Counted from the first letter of the stretch, positions 1 through 11,263 are shown. The stretch: DNA of 64,000 bases from Glandiceps talaboti (GCF_964340395.1 NC_135556.1:1539001-1603000), one strand, 5' to 3'. The notes: generated by a model not told the origin, from the sequence alone. Program-made: numbers and translations.

Positions 1-914
1 GCAACAGTATCACCCTACTGTCACACCCAGATCTTTACATATATTATTTCACTTAAATGAGGATGTTTTGCTTACACTAATCCCATTAATATGTTGTACC
101 AACATACACCTATAGATAGCAACTCTGTTAACTGCTTGTCACTGAGATGTTTTTTCCGCTTAGCTTATGTAACTTTGTGTACTTACTTGGGTTTGGCTTA
201 CGGACTCACCGGATACGGTCCAATTCAAAGCATTCCAAAGTAAAAATTCACACACAGAAATGAAAGGAAAGGAAAAAAAAAATCTCAGAAAATTCAAATA
301 ACAATGTTATATGAATAAATACACAGAGTTCTCACGATAAAGTTCTTCAGCTCTCCAAAAGTTCACAGTTAGTCCACCTAATCAAGATTAAGTCCTCTCA
401 ACTGCAACCTCTGAGCAAGTTCTTTATCACACGTTGTACCTTGGATAACTATTTCCCTCTGACGATGAAGTCTTCTTTCAATGGTTCCAGATAGCAAACC
501 CCACATGTGTTGTACTATCCCAAAGATTGAACGCCCTTCAATGGTCTTCCACTACTGTTCCACTGTGTCTCAGCTTTAGATGAGTTTCAAATACAGCTTC
601 CGGCTTCTGTGACTTTACCACGTGTATAAGCTCACACCAGAATTCCACACAGTACTGTATTAAACTCCACCTCTTGACTGCAGACCAAACTACACCGAGT
701 TTCTCAGCAAACAGCAGTTAATTTTCAGGATCACCAAGTTCTATGTTTTCATCCAATTTACAGCACTTCCTTATGAAGTATCTACTGACTCCGTTGGATT
801 TATTAGTTTCTGTAGCAAAGTTCAGTTTTGTCCGTAGAGTGTACTCACTCTGGTTTCTTCACAATTCCATGAAAAGTCCGTCTTTCATGAAAAAATCCCA
901 GCGCTGATCACCAA
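1..914. other. Non-coding sequence, possibly LTR-element interior
   Basis: No convincing gene was seen. Read on the minus strand, this stretch lies directly downstream of the candidate LTR/primer-site junction at 900-915, so it may be the untranslated leader or decayed internal region of an LTR retrotransposon. A minus-strand frame of about 50 codons, ending at a stop near 385, gives a charged peptide I do not recognise. No gag or pol motif is visible. Confidence 0.3.
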
Positions 915-1153
915 TGTAACCTTATCAAGTTCTTAATCCTGGTCTTGGTAGCGAGTTGACCGGTGTTTGGCGTAGTGGGTAAGGAAAGATAACCAGAGTC
1001 GTAGAGTATACTCAAAACACTACATTCTTTATTGCTACATGTGGTACACTAAAGTTACAAGCCAAGGATAATGAATAACCCAACCCCTAATTAATATTCA
1101 TGTACTGCTCACGAATAGTAATGTAATGGAATAGGCAGGGCACATGTCACACA
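915..1153 (-). repeat. Candidate LTR (minus strand)
   Basis: On the minus strand the segment begins TGTGTGACATG, contains AATAAA (plus-strand 1028-1033) and ends GGTTACA. It is followed after two bases by TGGTGATCAGCGCTGGG, which resembles a tRNA primer-binding site next to an LTR. The TG...CA ends and the polyadenylation signal fit an LTR of about 240 bp. The outer boundary is a guess. No second LTR is in the window, so a target duplication cannot be tested. Confidence 0.35.
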
Positions 1154-2547
1154 AATATTATTATGAATAAGGCTGTCCGAGAAGAGAAAAATCCTGTCTA
1201 TGTTCCGAAAGATTTACAATATTTTTATCGATTGATCACAGAGTGCATAGTCACTTATCCACGTGACATATTTTCGATACAAAAAAAATATACGTAAAGT
1301 GAAATATTCTTTGATGAAAAATATGTTTACACATAAACACGTGAAAATCAAATGGGATGAAGTTTATATCTGGAAAATACTTGAACCAGTTTTGTTTATT
1401 ATTTATAAAACGTCGTGTAGGTATTATAATTCCTAGCTGATCAATGATGACTAAAACTGAATTATCGAAAATTTGAAATTTTGAATGTCATTTTATTTCA
1501 TCGGTAAAAAATAATTCTGTGGCCAAATTTCGTGAATTTTCATAGTTATTAACTATGCGGTAAATTTTAGAATGATCCGTTTTGATCACATTTTACTTGC
1601 ATACGGACGGAAAACGAGCCATTAAAACCTACAGTAGTCGGGATTACGTTGCACTAAATTTCTAAAAACAAACAAGGTTACATGTTCTGAGAGATATAGT
1701 TCAATATCATTGCATGGACAGATTTTACGTTGCAGGGCTTCATCGGTGTATGCTTTAATAACAAATCGAATGATGTATGTGACATGCTTAGCACGTACGT
1801 CTTTCTCTTGGCCCAGGCCATTTTACGAGAGGTATGTTTTTTCACGGAAGTGAAATTAAGAAATCTCAAAACGAACATCAATCAAACAAAACAGTATTAT
1901 GAAAAATCTCACATAAAACTACGATTTTTGAAGCTACAAAACATGCGAGTTGGTCACTTGTAGATTGTACTGTGACCCAGAGTCGAGTTGGGTGTGGAAT
2001 TGTGTCTTTCCCTACAATATGTAGCTAAACTCTATGTATTACTTATGGGAGCTAAACTAGATAAACACAGCTAAACTACATCGACTTTTAATAACGGATA
2101 TACATCGTTCTAAATTTTAGAAAGTATCCGCTAAATAGTCCCACTGGTGAAAAAATATTTACATGTACAAGGATATATCCGCTAAATATCATTCTAAACT
2201 TTATAAACTGTACAAACTATCCCCTAATTAGACAGGTCGTCCCTGGTGAAAAAAAGTTTTACAAGGATATATCCGCTAATTATCGCATCTACATATCGTT
2301 CTAAACTTTTTAAACTTTATAAACTAGACGGGCCTTCGTGCACAACTCAAATATCATAACTGCATAGTATTGAAATTAACCTTTTAATAGAACCCATTCA
2401 AATGTGTATTTTGGTCATATGACTATGATAAAAGAAGAGAAACTTTGGAAGTGATGTCGATGTGTATGTACATGAAGATCTTTTTGTAGAAATGACAACA
2501 TCTTGCAGTAAAACTTCACATATTTCAGCATAGCTCAGACCACTATA
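1154..2547. other. Intergenic; short imperfect tandem duplication
   Basis: AT-rich with no recognisable gene. Between about 2150 and 2340 a ~97-bp segment is imperfectly duplicated. Both copies carry CTGGTGAAAAAA, ACAAGGATATATCCGCTAA and ATTCTAAACTTT-like blocks in the same order. A third, weaker copy may lie at 2095-2150. The small open frames at 1678-1963 have no detectable family features. Confidence 0.4.
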
Positions 2548-2696
2548 TAGTCTTGCTGCTAGACGTTACGTTCGGGCTTTCTTCCGATACGATAACCGAA
2601 CGAAGTTTGCAGTGAGGGTTGCCCATCCTCGATAGCGATGTTCGGTCGTGTGTCGTATTGTATCGGAAGAACATCCGAGGTCTAGCAGCTAGACTA
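2548..2696. mobile_element. 149-bp MITE with 9-bp TSD
   Basis: The element runs from TAGTCTTGCTGCTAGAC to GTCTAGCAGCTAGACTA, which are imperfect terminal inverted repeats. Both subterminal arms contain TTCTTCCGATAC-like and CGAAC blocks. It is flanked by a perfect 9-bp direct repeat, ACCACTATA (2539-2547 and 2697-2705). Its two arms match, in inverted orientation, the two ends of the 501-bp element at 35160-35660, so this looks like an internally deleted relative. A 9-bp duplication is typical of Mutator-like elements, but no transposase is present, so the superfamily is inferred. Confidence 0.85.
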
Positions 2697-2903
2697 ACCA
2701 CTATAGAGCTCAATACACAGGAAGTCTACCAGATTGTTTAAGATAAACAACTAATCGTTTCACACGATATCACAATAGCTAGCTAACAACACTAATTAAT
2801 ATGTTTGCACCACACGATGTTCGGATGAAATGTGTTGTGTCGACAACCACGGTAACAGTTGTTACCGTATACTCTTAGCTTTAGAAGTGCCAGTATGTCT
2901 GAG

Positions 2904-2930
2904 CATGGAAGTAGGGGTTCTACTTCCATG
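2904..2930. repeat. 11-bp-arm hairpin
   Basis: CATGGAAGTAG and CTACTTCCATG form a perfect inverted repeat around a 5-base loop. Confidence 0.6.
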
Positions 2931-2965
2931 GTCTGAGGTGCACCTAACTACATGATCATGATGGA

Positions 2966-3010
2966 CCACAGACAAGTAATTACTTCTCTGTGGTAATTAC
3001 TTGTCTGTGG
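2966..3010. repeat. 18-bp-arm perfect inverted repeat
   Basis: CCACAGACAAGTAATTAC (2966-2983) is repeated perfectly inverted at 2993-3010, leaving a 9-base loop. It is probably a small foldback element. No function is evident. Confidence 0.7.
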
Positions 3011-3187
3011 ATGGACTGAGTAACAAATTATAATATTGTGGAATAATAAAATTGATGACGAAAATTAAGCAGCCTATGTTTAATTTTGATTGTTATTTTA
3101 CTTGGAGCTGAAGGCTTAGGTAATGGATGAAAGTTTAAAAAAATAAAAACGTTGAACTTACACATGAAATCAGGACACCTGTATTTC

Positions 3188-4356
3188 AAATGTAAACAAA
3201 TATAAACAAATAGAATAGAATAATGTGATGGTAGAATGGTGATTCTCCAACCTATATTAAAATGGAATAATACTCCTTAGTAACATTTGTAAACAAATGA
3301 GTTTCTTCTATTGCGGTGTATAATGGGAATAGAATAGAATAATTTGTTGGTAGAATGGTGATTATCCAACCTATATTAAAATGGAATAATACCCCTTAGT
3401 AACATTTGTAAACAAATGACTTTGTTCTATTGCAGTGTATGATGGGAATAGAATAGAATAATTTGATTGTAGATATAGATTGGTGATTATCCAACCTATA
3501 TTAAAATGGAATAATACTCCTTAGTAACATTTGTAAACAAATGTGTTTGTTCTATTGCGGTGTATAATGGGAATAAAATACAATAATTTGATGGTAGAAT
3601 GGTGATACTCCAGCCTATATTAAAATGGAATCATACTCCTTAGTAACATTTGTAAACAAATGTGTTTGTTCTATTGCAGTGTATAATGGGAATAGAATAG
3701 AATAATTTGATGGTAGAATGGTGATTGTCCAACCTATATTAAAATGGAATCATACTCCTTAGTAACATTTGTAAACAAATGTGTTTGTTCTATTGCAGTG
3801 TATAATGGGAATAGAATAGAATAATTTGTTGGTAGAATGGTGATTGTCCAACCTATATTAAAATGGAATCATACTCCTTAGTAACATTTGTAAACAAATG
3901 TGTTTGTTCTATTGCAGTGTATAATGGGAATAGAATAGAATAATTTGTTGGTAGAATGGTGATTGTCCAACCTATATTAAAATGGAATCATACTCCTTAG
4001 TAACATTTGTAAACAAATGTGTTTGTTCTATTGCAGTGTATAATGGGAATAGAATAGAATAATTTGTTGGTAGAATGGTGATTGTCCAACCTATATTAAA
4101 ATGGAATCATACTCCTTAGTAACATTTCTCAACAAATGAGTTTGTTCTATTGCGGTGTATGATGGGAATAGAATAGAATAATTTAGTCGTAGAATGGTGA
4201 TTATCCAACCTCTATTAAAAGGGAATAATACTCCTTAGTAACATTTGTAAACAAATGATTTTGTTCTGTTGCAGTGTATGATGGGAATAGAATAGAATAA
4301 TGTGATGGTAGAATGGTGATTATCCAACCTATATTAAAATGGAATAATACTCCTTA
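3188..4356. repeat. ~119-bp minisatellite, block A
   Basis: About ten head-to-tail copies of a ~119-bp unit. Each contains TGATGGGAATAGAATAGAAT, GGTAGAATGGTGATT, CCAACCTATATTAAAATGG and CTCCTTAGTAACATTTG. Copies in the middle (about 3660-4090) are nearly identical, while edge copies diverge, as expected for recent homogenisation by unequal exchange. The array continues after the inserted element at 4357-6131. Open frames here are only repeat translations. Confidence 0.93.
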
Positions 4357-4412
4357 GGGACCGGTCAGTTTCTCCAGCCTGGGGGGGGGGGTGGAATCTT
4401 AAATCGGGCCGA

Positions 4413-4520
4413 CAAAAATTCACTGACCCCCCCCCCCTATCTGTAAAACCCAAAACAGGCTGACCCCCCTATCACTTAATTCTAAAACATGATGACCCCC
4501 CCCCCCCCCATATATGATAT
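4413..4520. repeat. C-rich subterminal repeats, left end
   Basis: Three units of the form AAAACA-NNN-TGACCCCCCCC separated by short AT-rich spacers. The same unit recurs in the same orientation near the right end (5985-6100), so these are direct repeats, not part of the TIR. The C runs reach 14-15 bases. Confidence 0.75.
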
Positions 4521-5984
4521 TCGCATGAGTGACAGGTATTTTTTGATCGTGACTCAGTGTGGACTGCTTGACTGTCTTGCATCTACTTTATAAGATCCTG
4601 GGTTAGCACTATCATAATTATAATTATTGACTACACAGGGTAAATATATTTGAAAATGAGTTTAATAGCATCTTGACAGTGAAAGGTAGGGGGACAGCTT
4701 GAGAAGGGAATATGTACAGCGGTCATGAGGGGTCCTAGGGGGTCTCCCCCTAGAAGCCCAGGAGGTTTTTAACTCTGAAAAGTCAATTTTGAGACTATTC
4801 AGACATTTTCAAACAATAATTTCCAAGCCTTACAAGACAACACCAACATGTAAAAAACAACTACATAGGGTTGAAATACTTTTGAAATATACTTTGATAG
4901 CATCTTGACAGTAAGAGGGGAAGAGCTTGAGACTGGGATATGTCCACCTCATGCGGGGGGTCTGAGGGGGTCTCCCTCTAGAAGCCCTGGAGGATTTTTA
5001 CTCTTATAGCCAATATTTACGCTATTTAGACCCTTTAGCAATAACTTAATCCATGCTTTACAAGACAGCAAGTATCAGAAACTATTCTTTATAACTTACA
5101 GTAAGGGTTGAAATATGTTCTTAAAAAGTTAAATGGCATCATTATATACATGTAGTAAAGGTCAGCACATCTAATGGTAGTATCATTGGTAGGGGAGATT
5201 TGGAGATTAAGGCAATTTTAGACTATCTTGGCAAACATTTCATATCTTGAAAAGACAATATCATCTCAAATTAGAATAGGGTGAAAATACCATTATGACA
5301 GTAAAAAGGTTGTTGGTGCATCTGATTGTTGGTTGAATGCATGAGTGACGCCTGGGGGTGAGGAAGTCCTTGGGGTTTCCCCCTGGCAGATCTGGAGTTT
5401 TTTGCTTGAGATACTAATGCAATGTTTAGGTTATTCATAACCTTTGAGGTAATATTTCCAAGCTTCGAAAAGCTAACATAAATGTACGTTTTAAATGAGT
5501 TTCCTATATCACATAAAATGGACATGTAACATTAGTATAGGGGCATCAATATATGTATAATAAAGTCACCGGTATGTTAGAGAACTTTAGGTGGTCATAC
5601 CTAGTGTATAACAGAAACTGGAATCTGATGAGATTTGGTGATTTGTAGTGTCAATAACATGACGAGTAGAACAATTAAGATTAACTTCATTTATAAACTA
5701 TCTATGAAAATTGCCATTACGAAACCTTCAAGTTCACTTTTGCTCCAAACTGCAATATAAGTGAAGCATTGATTGTGAAACAGCCAAGCATTTACATGAC
5801 ATGTTCTGTAACTAGTGTGGTAGCTAGGTAATACATGTATATGTATATGTATAGTTATGTTTGAACTAATAAGTAATATTAAAGAATTCATGTAAGAAAC
5901 AGGGACAAGAACAAATATTGACATGTACCACATTTCAGACAAGGCTATATGCCATTGTAGAAAGGATTTTTTTCTTCCGTCACA

Positions 5985-6100
5985 ATTTAAAACACAATGA
6001 CCCCCCCCCCCATCCACAATTTTCAAAACAGCATGACCCCCCCCCCTACTGTCAATTTCAAAAACAGGGTGACCCCCCCCTACCAATCCACCGGACCCCC
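5985..6100. repeat. C-rich subterminal repeats, right end
   Basis: Three units with AAAACA...TGACCCCCCC, matching those at 4413-4520 in the same direction, followed by a final run of C before the right TIR. Small open frames across this stretch translate only the homopolymers. Confidence 0.75.
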
Positions 6101-6131
6101 CCCCCCCAGGCCGAAGAAACTGACCGGTCCC

Positions 6132-7056
6132 TTAGTAACATGAGTTTCTTCTATTGCGGTGTGTGATGGGAATAAAATACAATAATTTGATGGTGGAATG
6201 GTGATACTCCAACCTATATTAAAATGGAATAATATACCTTAGTAACATTTGTAAACAAATGAGTTTCTTCTATTGCAGTGTATGATGGGAATAGAATAGA
6301 ATAATTTGATGGTAGAATGGTGATTGTCCAACCTCTATTAAAATGGAATAATACTCCTTAGTAACATTTGTAAACAAATTACTTTGTTCTATTGCAGTGT
6401 ATGATGGGAATAGAATAGAACAATTTAGTGGTAGAAGGGTGATTGTCCAACCTATATTAAAAAAAAGAATCATACTCCTTATTAACATTTCTAAAAAAAA
6501 TGAATGTGTTCTATTGCAGTGTATGATGGGAATATAATATAATAATTTGATGTTAGAATGGTCATTATCCAACCTATATTTAAATGGAATCATACTCCTT
6601 AGTAACATTTGTAAACATATCAGTTTGTTCTATTGCAGTGTATGATGGGAATAGTATAGAATAATTTGATGGTAGAATGGTGATTCTCCAACCTATATTA
6701 AAATGGAATAATACTCCTTAGTAATATTTGTAAACAAATGACTTTGTTCTATTGCAGTGTATGATGGGAATAGAATAGAATAAGTTGATGGTAGAATGGT
6801 GATTGTCCAACCTATATTAAAATGGAATCATACTCCTTAGTAACATTTGTAAACAAACGAGTTTCTTTTATTGCAGTGTATGATGGGAATAGAATAGAAT
6901 ATGTTGTTGGTGGAATGGTGATTATCCAACCTATATTAAAATGCAATAATACTCCTTAGTAATATTTGTAAACAAATGAGTTTGTTCTTTGTCAGTGTAT
7001 GATGGGAATAGTATAGAATAAGTTGATGGAAGAATGGTGATTATCAAGCCCATATT
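6132..7056. repeat. ~119-bp minisatellite, block B
   Basis: Continuation of block A after the inserted element, with about eight more diverged units. It ends where a unit (CATATTA) runs into the unrelated repeat at 7057. Confidence 0.92.
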
Positions 7057-7184
7057 ACAAGTCATTGAAAATGACATAGTCCCTGCTATGATTGGGTTTT
7101 AAGGAACTGACAGTTTATGTTGTCATTTTCAAACCTGGTTAATGTTGTTTGGCCCCATATGGTTGGTTTTGATATCACTACTCT
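7057..7184 (-). repeat. Interspersed repeat copy (hairpin-ended family)
   Basis: This is the reverse complement of the terminal module at 30214-30344 and 29392-29484. It shares AATGACATAGTCCC, ATTGGGTTTTAAGGAACTG, TTTATGTTGTCATTTTC and GATATCACTACTC. All three copies end with the same small hairpin (GTCATT...AATGAC) plus TTGT, beyond which their flanks differ. Confidence 0.8.
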
Positions 7185-7418
7185 GTTCACAGGGTAAAGG
7201 ACAAATGATCAATTTTGTACTCGCGATTTTCCGGATTTCTAACATTATTTTCTGTATATTTCAAATAAAGTTTTAAATACTGTTTCCTCTCACTGTTTTT
7301 TTTTCTATTTCCTACCTGATATCAATGTCTTATCTGAGTTTATCAGCTTTGCATTAATTAGTAGCTTGCTAGAACAAACTCACTATTTGCCCAAATTAAC
7401 GCATTATACCATGAGTGT
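7185..7418. other. Unassigned part of insertion between minisatellite blocks
   Basis: AT-rich sequence between the hairpin-ended repeat and the perfect palindrome. It contains AATAAAG (7264) but no ORF or known motif. It is foreign to the 119-bp unit, so it arrived with one of the two flanking insertions. Confidence 0.4.
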
Positions 7419-7480
7419 AAACATCTACTGATACGACTAATGGTAATACACGTTACCATTAGTCGTATCAGTAGATGTTT
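7419..7480. repeat. Perfect 28-bp-arm palindrome
   Basis: Arms 7419-7446 and 7453-7480 are perfectly complementary around a 6-base loop (TACACG). The right arm abuts the point where minisatellite block C resumes. No substitution separates the arms, which suggests a recent origin or ongoing arm conversion. Confidence 0.85.
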
Positions 7481-8247
7481 CTTTTATTGCAGTGTATCAT
7501 GGGAATAGAATAGAATAATTTGATGGTAGAATGGTGATTGTCCAACCTATATTAAAATGGAATCATACTCCTTAGTAACATTTGTAAACAAATGTGTTTG
7601 TTCTATTGCAGTGTATGATGGGAATAGTATAGAATAATTTGATGGTAGAATGGTGATTGTCCAACCTATATTAAAATGGAATAATACTCCTTAGTAACAT
7701 TTGTAAACAAATGACTTTGTTCTATTGCAATGTGTGATGGGAATAGAATAATTTGATGGTAGAATGGTGATTGTCCAACCTATATTAAAATGGAATAATA
7801 CTCCTTAATAACATTTGTATACAAATGATTTTGTTCTATTGCAATGTGTGATGGGAATAGTATAGAATAATTTGATGGTAGAATGGTGATTGTCCAACCT
7901 ATATTAAAATGGAATCGTACTCCTTAGTAAAATTTGTAAACAAATGGGTTTGTTTTATTGCAATGTGTGATGGGAATAGAATAATTTGATGGTAGAATGG
8001 TGATTGTCCAACCTATATTAAAATGGAATCGTACTCCTTAGTAAAATTTGTAAACAAATGGGTTTGTTCTTTTGCAGTGTATGATGGGAATAGTATAGAA
8101 TAATGTGATAGTGGAATGGTAATTGTCCAAGCTATATTAAAATGGAATAATACTCCTTAGTAATATTTCTAAAAAAATGAGTTTGTTCTATTGAAGTGTA
8201 TGATGGGAATAGAATAGAATAATTTGATGGTAGAATGGTGATTATCC
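7481..8247. repeat. ~119-bp minisatellite, block C
   Basis: About six and a half more units of the 119-bp repeat (GATGGGAATAG, GGTAGAATGGTGATTGTCC, CTCCTTAGTAA). Several units share an 8-bp deletion in the GAATAGTATAGAATAA part. The array stops at GGTGATTATCC, followed by unique sequence. Confidence 0.92.
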
Positions 8248-8527
8248 CACTATAGCACTGTCTTCGCCTAACACGTCAATAAAAGGTTAGCTCTATGTGA
8301 TCGATGAGGGCGCACAGTACAGGGATGCGGTAGATACATACAGAACAACCCAAGTTTTAGGTATTTATTTGAAGCGTTGAGGTCTGTGAGAGAGTCTAGG
8401 CAATAATACAATATCACTTCACTGTATTAAAGTTGTTAAACTGTTACAATGCTTACCATGAAGTATGTAAACTTTCTGATGCATAATTATAGGAATGTTA
8501 CGTGGATGGGTTTGAATTGCATTTATT
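8248..8527. other. Unique intergenic sequence
   Basis: No gene, RNA or repeat recognised. Confidence 0.4.
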
Positions 8528-8577
8528 ATATGTACATACATACATACATACATACATACATACATACATACATACAT
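8528..8577. repeat. (ACAT)n microsatellite
   Basis: About twelve ACAT units. Confidence 0.95.
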
Positions 8578-8601
8578 TAAAATATGATGGTGATTGTAGC
8601 A

Positions 8602-8628
8602 GTGATAATGATGATGATGATGATGATT

Positions 8629-8689
<61 letters not shown>

Positions 8690-8694
8690 CAATA

Positions 8695-8754
<60 letters not shown>

Positions 8755-8755
8755 C
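8602..8755. repeat. (GAT)n microsatellite
   Basis: About fifty GAT units with one or two interruptions (GATTAT near 8627, GACAATAAT near 8687). The D-, M- and I-rich open frames on both strands are translations of this repeat. Confidence 0.95.
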
Positions 8756-8769
8756 TCATTGGCCCACTA

Positions 8770-9670
8770 CATAGACACAGGCATTAGAACAATATTTAAG
8801 AGATCTCATCAATATAGAAGAAAAACGTTGGCTAACCTGAAATGACCTCAAGGACACTGTAAACATTAGACCCGAACGCATCCTAAGTCTCACAATCAAA
8901 ACTGTTCAACAGGCAATACCTATCAAACTGAAAACAATAATTCACAACCACTTGGAAGACTCTCCACATGTAAATGTTGTAAATACACAGTATTCAATTG
9001 AACTCCATCATTCACCGGAACTCAACCTGGCACTGTATAAACCGTAGTCCCCTCCACTGTCTACGTATAAACTAAAAAAAAGGTACTATTTATAAATACC
9101 TGATCTTGGCACAACACGCTTTAAAACTACCAACCAGATTAGATACCGTATGGAGAGATATCCTCAGTCTACCAGATTCCATAAAACCAAATTTCAAAGC
9201 TTGCTATTTACCCACCAACAATACAAAGGGAAGGAGACCTACAATGGCGTATCATGCACGGTGCATACACAACTGACACATTCTAGCACAACGCGGGCTT
9301 CCGACCAGACTCAAACTGTCCACTTTGTGAAGAACAAGATTCCCTATCTCACATTTTCCTGGATTGCTTATATATTCAACAGCTTCTGAATCTTATAACT
9401 ACAATCTCATTACATCTTACCAACGACAATCAAACTACACCAGCTTCATGGTTCTTCATAAACCCACCGAAGAAAAACAGCACCTTTAATACTAGAATCA
9501 GCAAAAATGCCCTCCTTCTATTTGTCCACATCACATCTACACCGAAGGTATCGATCGATGTTGCCAGAAGAAATAAAACCAACGGCGTAACATCAATCGA
9601 CCCACTGGAAATATTCAAAACACGAATTCACACCAGACTACTGATTGAATTTGAACATTACAAACTTTAA
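8770..9670 (+). pseudogene. LINE ORF2 C-terminal remnant with CCHC knuckle
   Basis: A decayed non-LTR retrotransposon tail. The best-preserved frame runs from 9242 with one stop at 9284, then is open from 9287 to a stop at 9668-9670. It contains WRIMHGAYTTD, then CPLCEEQDSLSHIFLDC, a Cys-X2-Cys...His-X4-Cys knuckle starting at 9317. That arrangement is typical of the C-terminus of L1/Tx1-like LINE proteins downstream of the reverse transcriptase. Upstream frames (about 8790-9240) give linked fragments such as TVWRDILSLPDSIKPNF, separated by frameshifts and stops. The reverse transcriptase itself is absent, so the copy is 5'-truncated. Confidence 0.7.
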
Positions 9671-9986
9671 GGAACAACTATATATAACGATATTCAACTC
9701 AACTTGGAGCATCAACAACGCCATCTGCAGCGTATCAAATGGACAATTACATTTAGAATTTTAGCACTGATTTACTTAACTTAAACATGTCACAGTAACT
9801 CCAACAACATATGTTTTATGATTTAGTTTTGAATGTCATAGAGAACACGGACAGTGATACACATGTACTGACTCAAGAAGTGACAGTTGGTCAGATTAAA
9901 GTGACACTGATCATGGCAATACTGAAGGTTGAAAGGTGATGATGGTGATGGTGATAATGATATCAGGGAACTTTTGCAAGTGACCA
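9671..9986. other. LINE 3' flank and unique sequence
   Basis: It probably includes the LINE 3' untranslated tail just after the stop. A short GATGATGGTGATGGTGATAA run lies at about 9940-9960. Nothing else recognised. Confidence 0.35.
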
Positions 9987-9994
9987 GATCAGGC

Positions 9995-10227
9995 CACAGG
10001 GGCGTGTAATATTTCATAGATTGTTGTTTTCTTATTGCTTAGAATGCCGTTTTCTTAGGAAAATATCGTACGAATCTTGCTGCTACAAATGTATCAATCT
10101 CTATACTACTAAGAAATATTCTCTCCTCTTCCCTTTACATGTAGGAATATATATTAATCAAAAGGTTGTTATATTTAGTCTGTAGACCTGGAAAACAACA
10201 ATCTGTGAAATATTACACGCCCCTGTG
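9995..10227. mobile_element. hAT-like MITE, 233 bp, 8-bp TSD
   Basis: Long terminal inverted repeats of about 38 bp start CACAGGGGCGTGTAATATTT at the left and are mirrored at the right with one or two mismatches. It is flanked by a perfect 8-bp direct repeat, GATCAGGC (9987-9994 and 10228-10235). An 8-bp duplication and a CAGGGGCG-type end are classic for hAT elements. No ORF is present, so it is non-autonomous. Confidence 0.85.
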
Positions 10228-10305
10228 GATCAGGCAGAGTATGCACAACATGTAAAACACGTTTTAGAAACTAACTAGATTGTGTATGATTATAAGAGAA
10301 AGGTA

Positions 10306-11025
<720 letters not shown>

Positions 11026-11040
11026 GATGGTCATGTGTGA

Positions 11041-11054
11041 TGCCCCCCCCCCCG
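11041..11054. repeat. C homopolymer tract
   Basis: Eleven consecutive C residues just outside the inverted repeat. Confidence 0.8.
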
Positions 11055-11077
11055 TAAATACTGAAGGCTCCCTAACA

Positions 11078-11263
11078 ATGAGTCAATTTATTGGATTCCA
11101 CATCGGTAGGTGTTTTCAACTTGAGCCTCACATCCCTAATATGGAAATCCGATCGCGACATGCGACCCTGTATGAAAACATTGTTAGACTACTACCACAT
11201 GTACTCTATCAAAGGCGGCAAGAAGACATCGCAGCTCTTCGACGTGCGTATGAATGTCATTGA
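11078..11263 (+). CDS. Small unrecognised ORF upstream of pirin
   Basis: An ATG at 11078 opens a 61-codon frame ending TGA at 11261-11263, about 150 bp before the pirin start. The peptide starts MSQFIGFHIGRCF, is rich in Arg/Leu/Glu, and its second half (for example YQRRQEDIAALRRAYECH) looks amphipathic-helical. The composition is more protein-like than the surrounding repeat translations, but I recognise no family. It could be an upstream ORF in the pirin 5' leader, an exon of another gene, or chance. Confidence 0.25.
   Translation: MSQFIGFHIGRCFQLEPHIPNMEIRSRHATLYENIVRLLPHVLYQRRQEDIAALRRAYECH

Larger units (their letters stand above)
4357..6131. mobile_element. 1.8-kb C-rich TIR element, TSD TTA
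   Basis: The ends are inverted repeats: GGGACCGGTCAGTTTCT then GCCTGGGGGG at the left, with the reverse complement at the right (about 30 bp with a few mismatches). It sits within the minisatellite motif CTCCTTAGTAAC and duplicates TTA (4354-4356 and 6132-6134). The 3-bp TTA duplication suggests a PIF/Harbinger-type non-autonomous element, but no transposase or Myb-like ORF is visible. The interior (about 4640-5530) is a set of diverged ~220-bp tandem units sharing CATCTTGACAGT, GGTCTCCCCCT and GACCCTTT-like blocks. A second copy of much of this core lies at 16570-17395. Confidence 0.8.

Noticed and set aside
5691-6166. 131- and 82-codon frames with GGGH and Pro-rich parts
   Set aside because: They span the C-rich repeats of the TIR element and have no family motif.
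6270-6608. 112-codon minus-strand frame
   Set aside because: It is a translation of the 119-bp minisatellite units.
8502-8774. Poly-Asp, poly-Met and poly-Ile open frames
   Set aside because: They are translations of a GAT microsatellite in different frames and strands.
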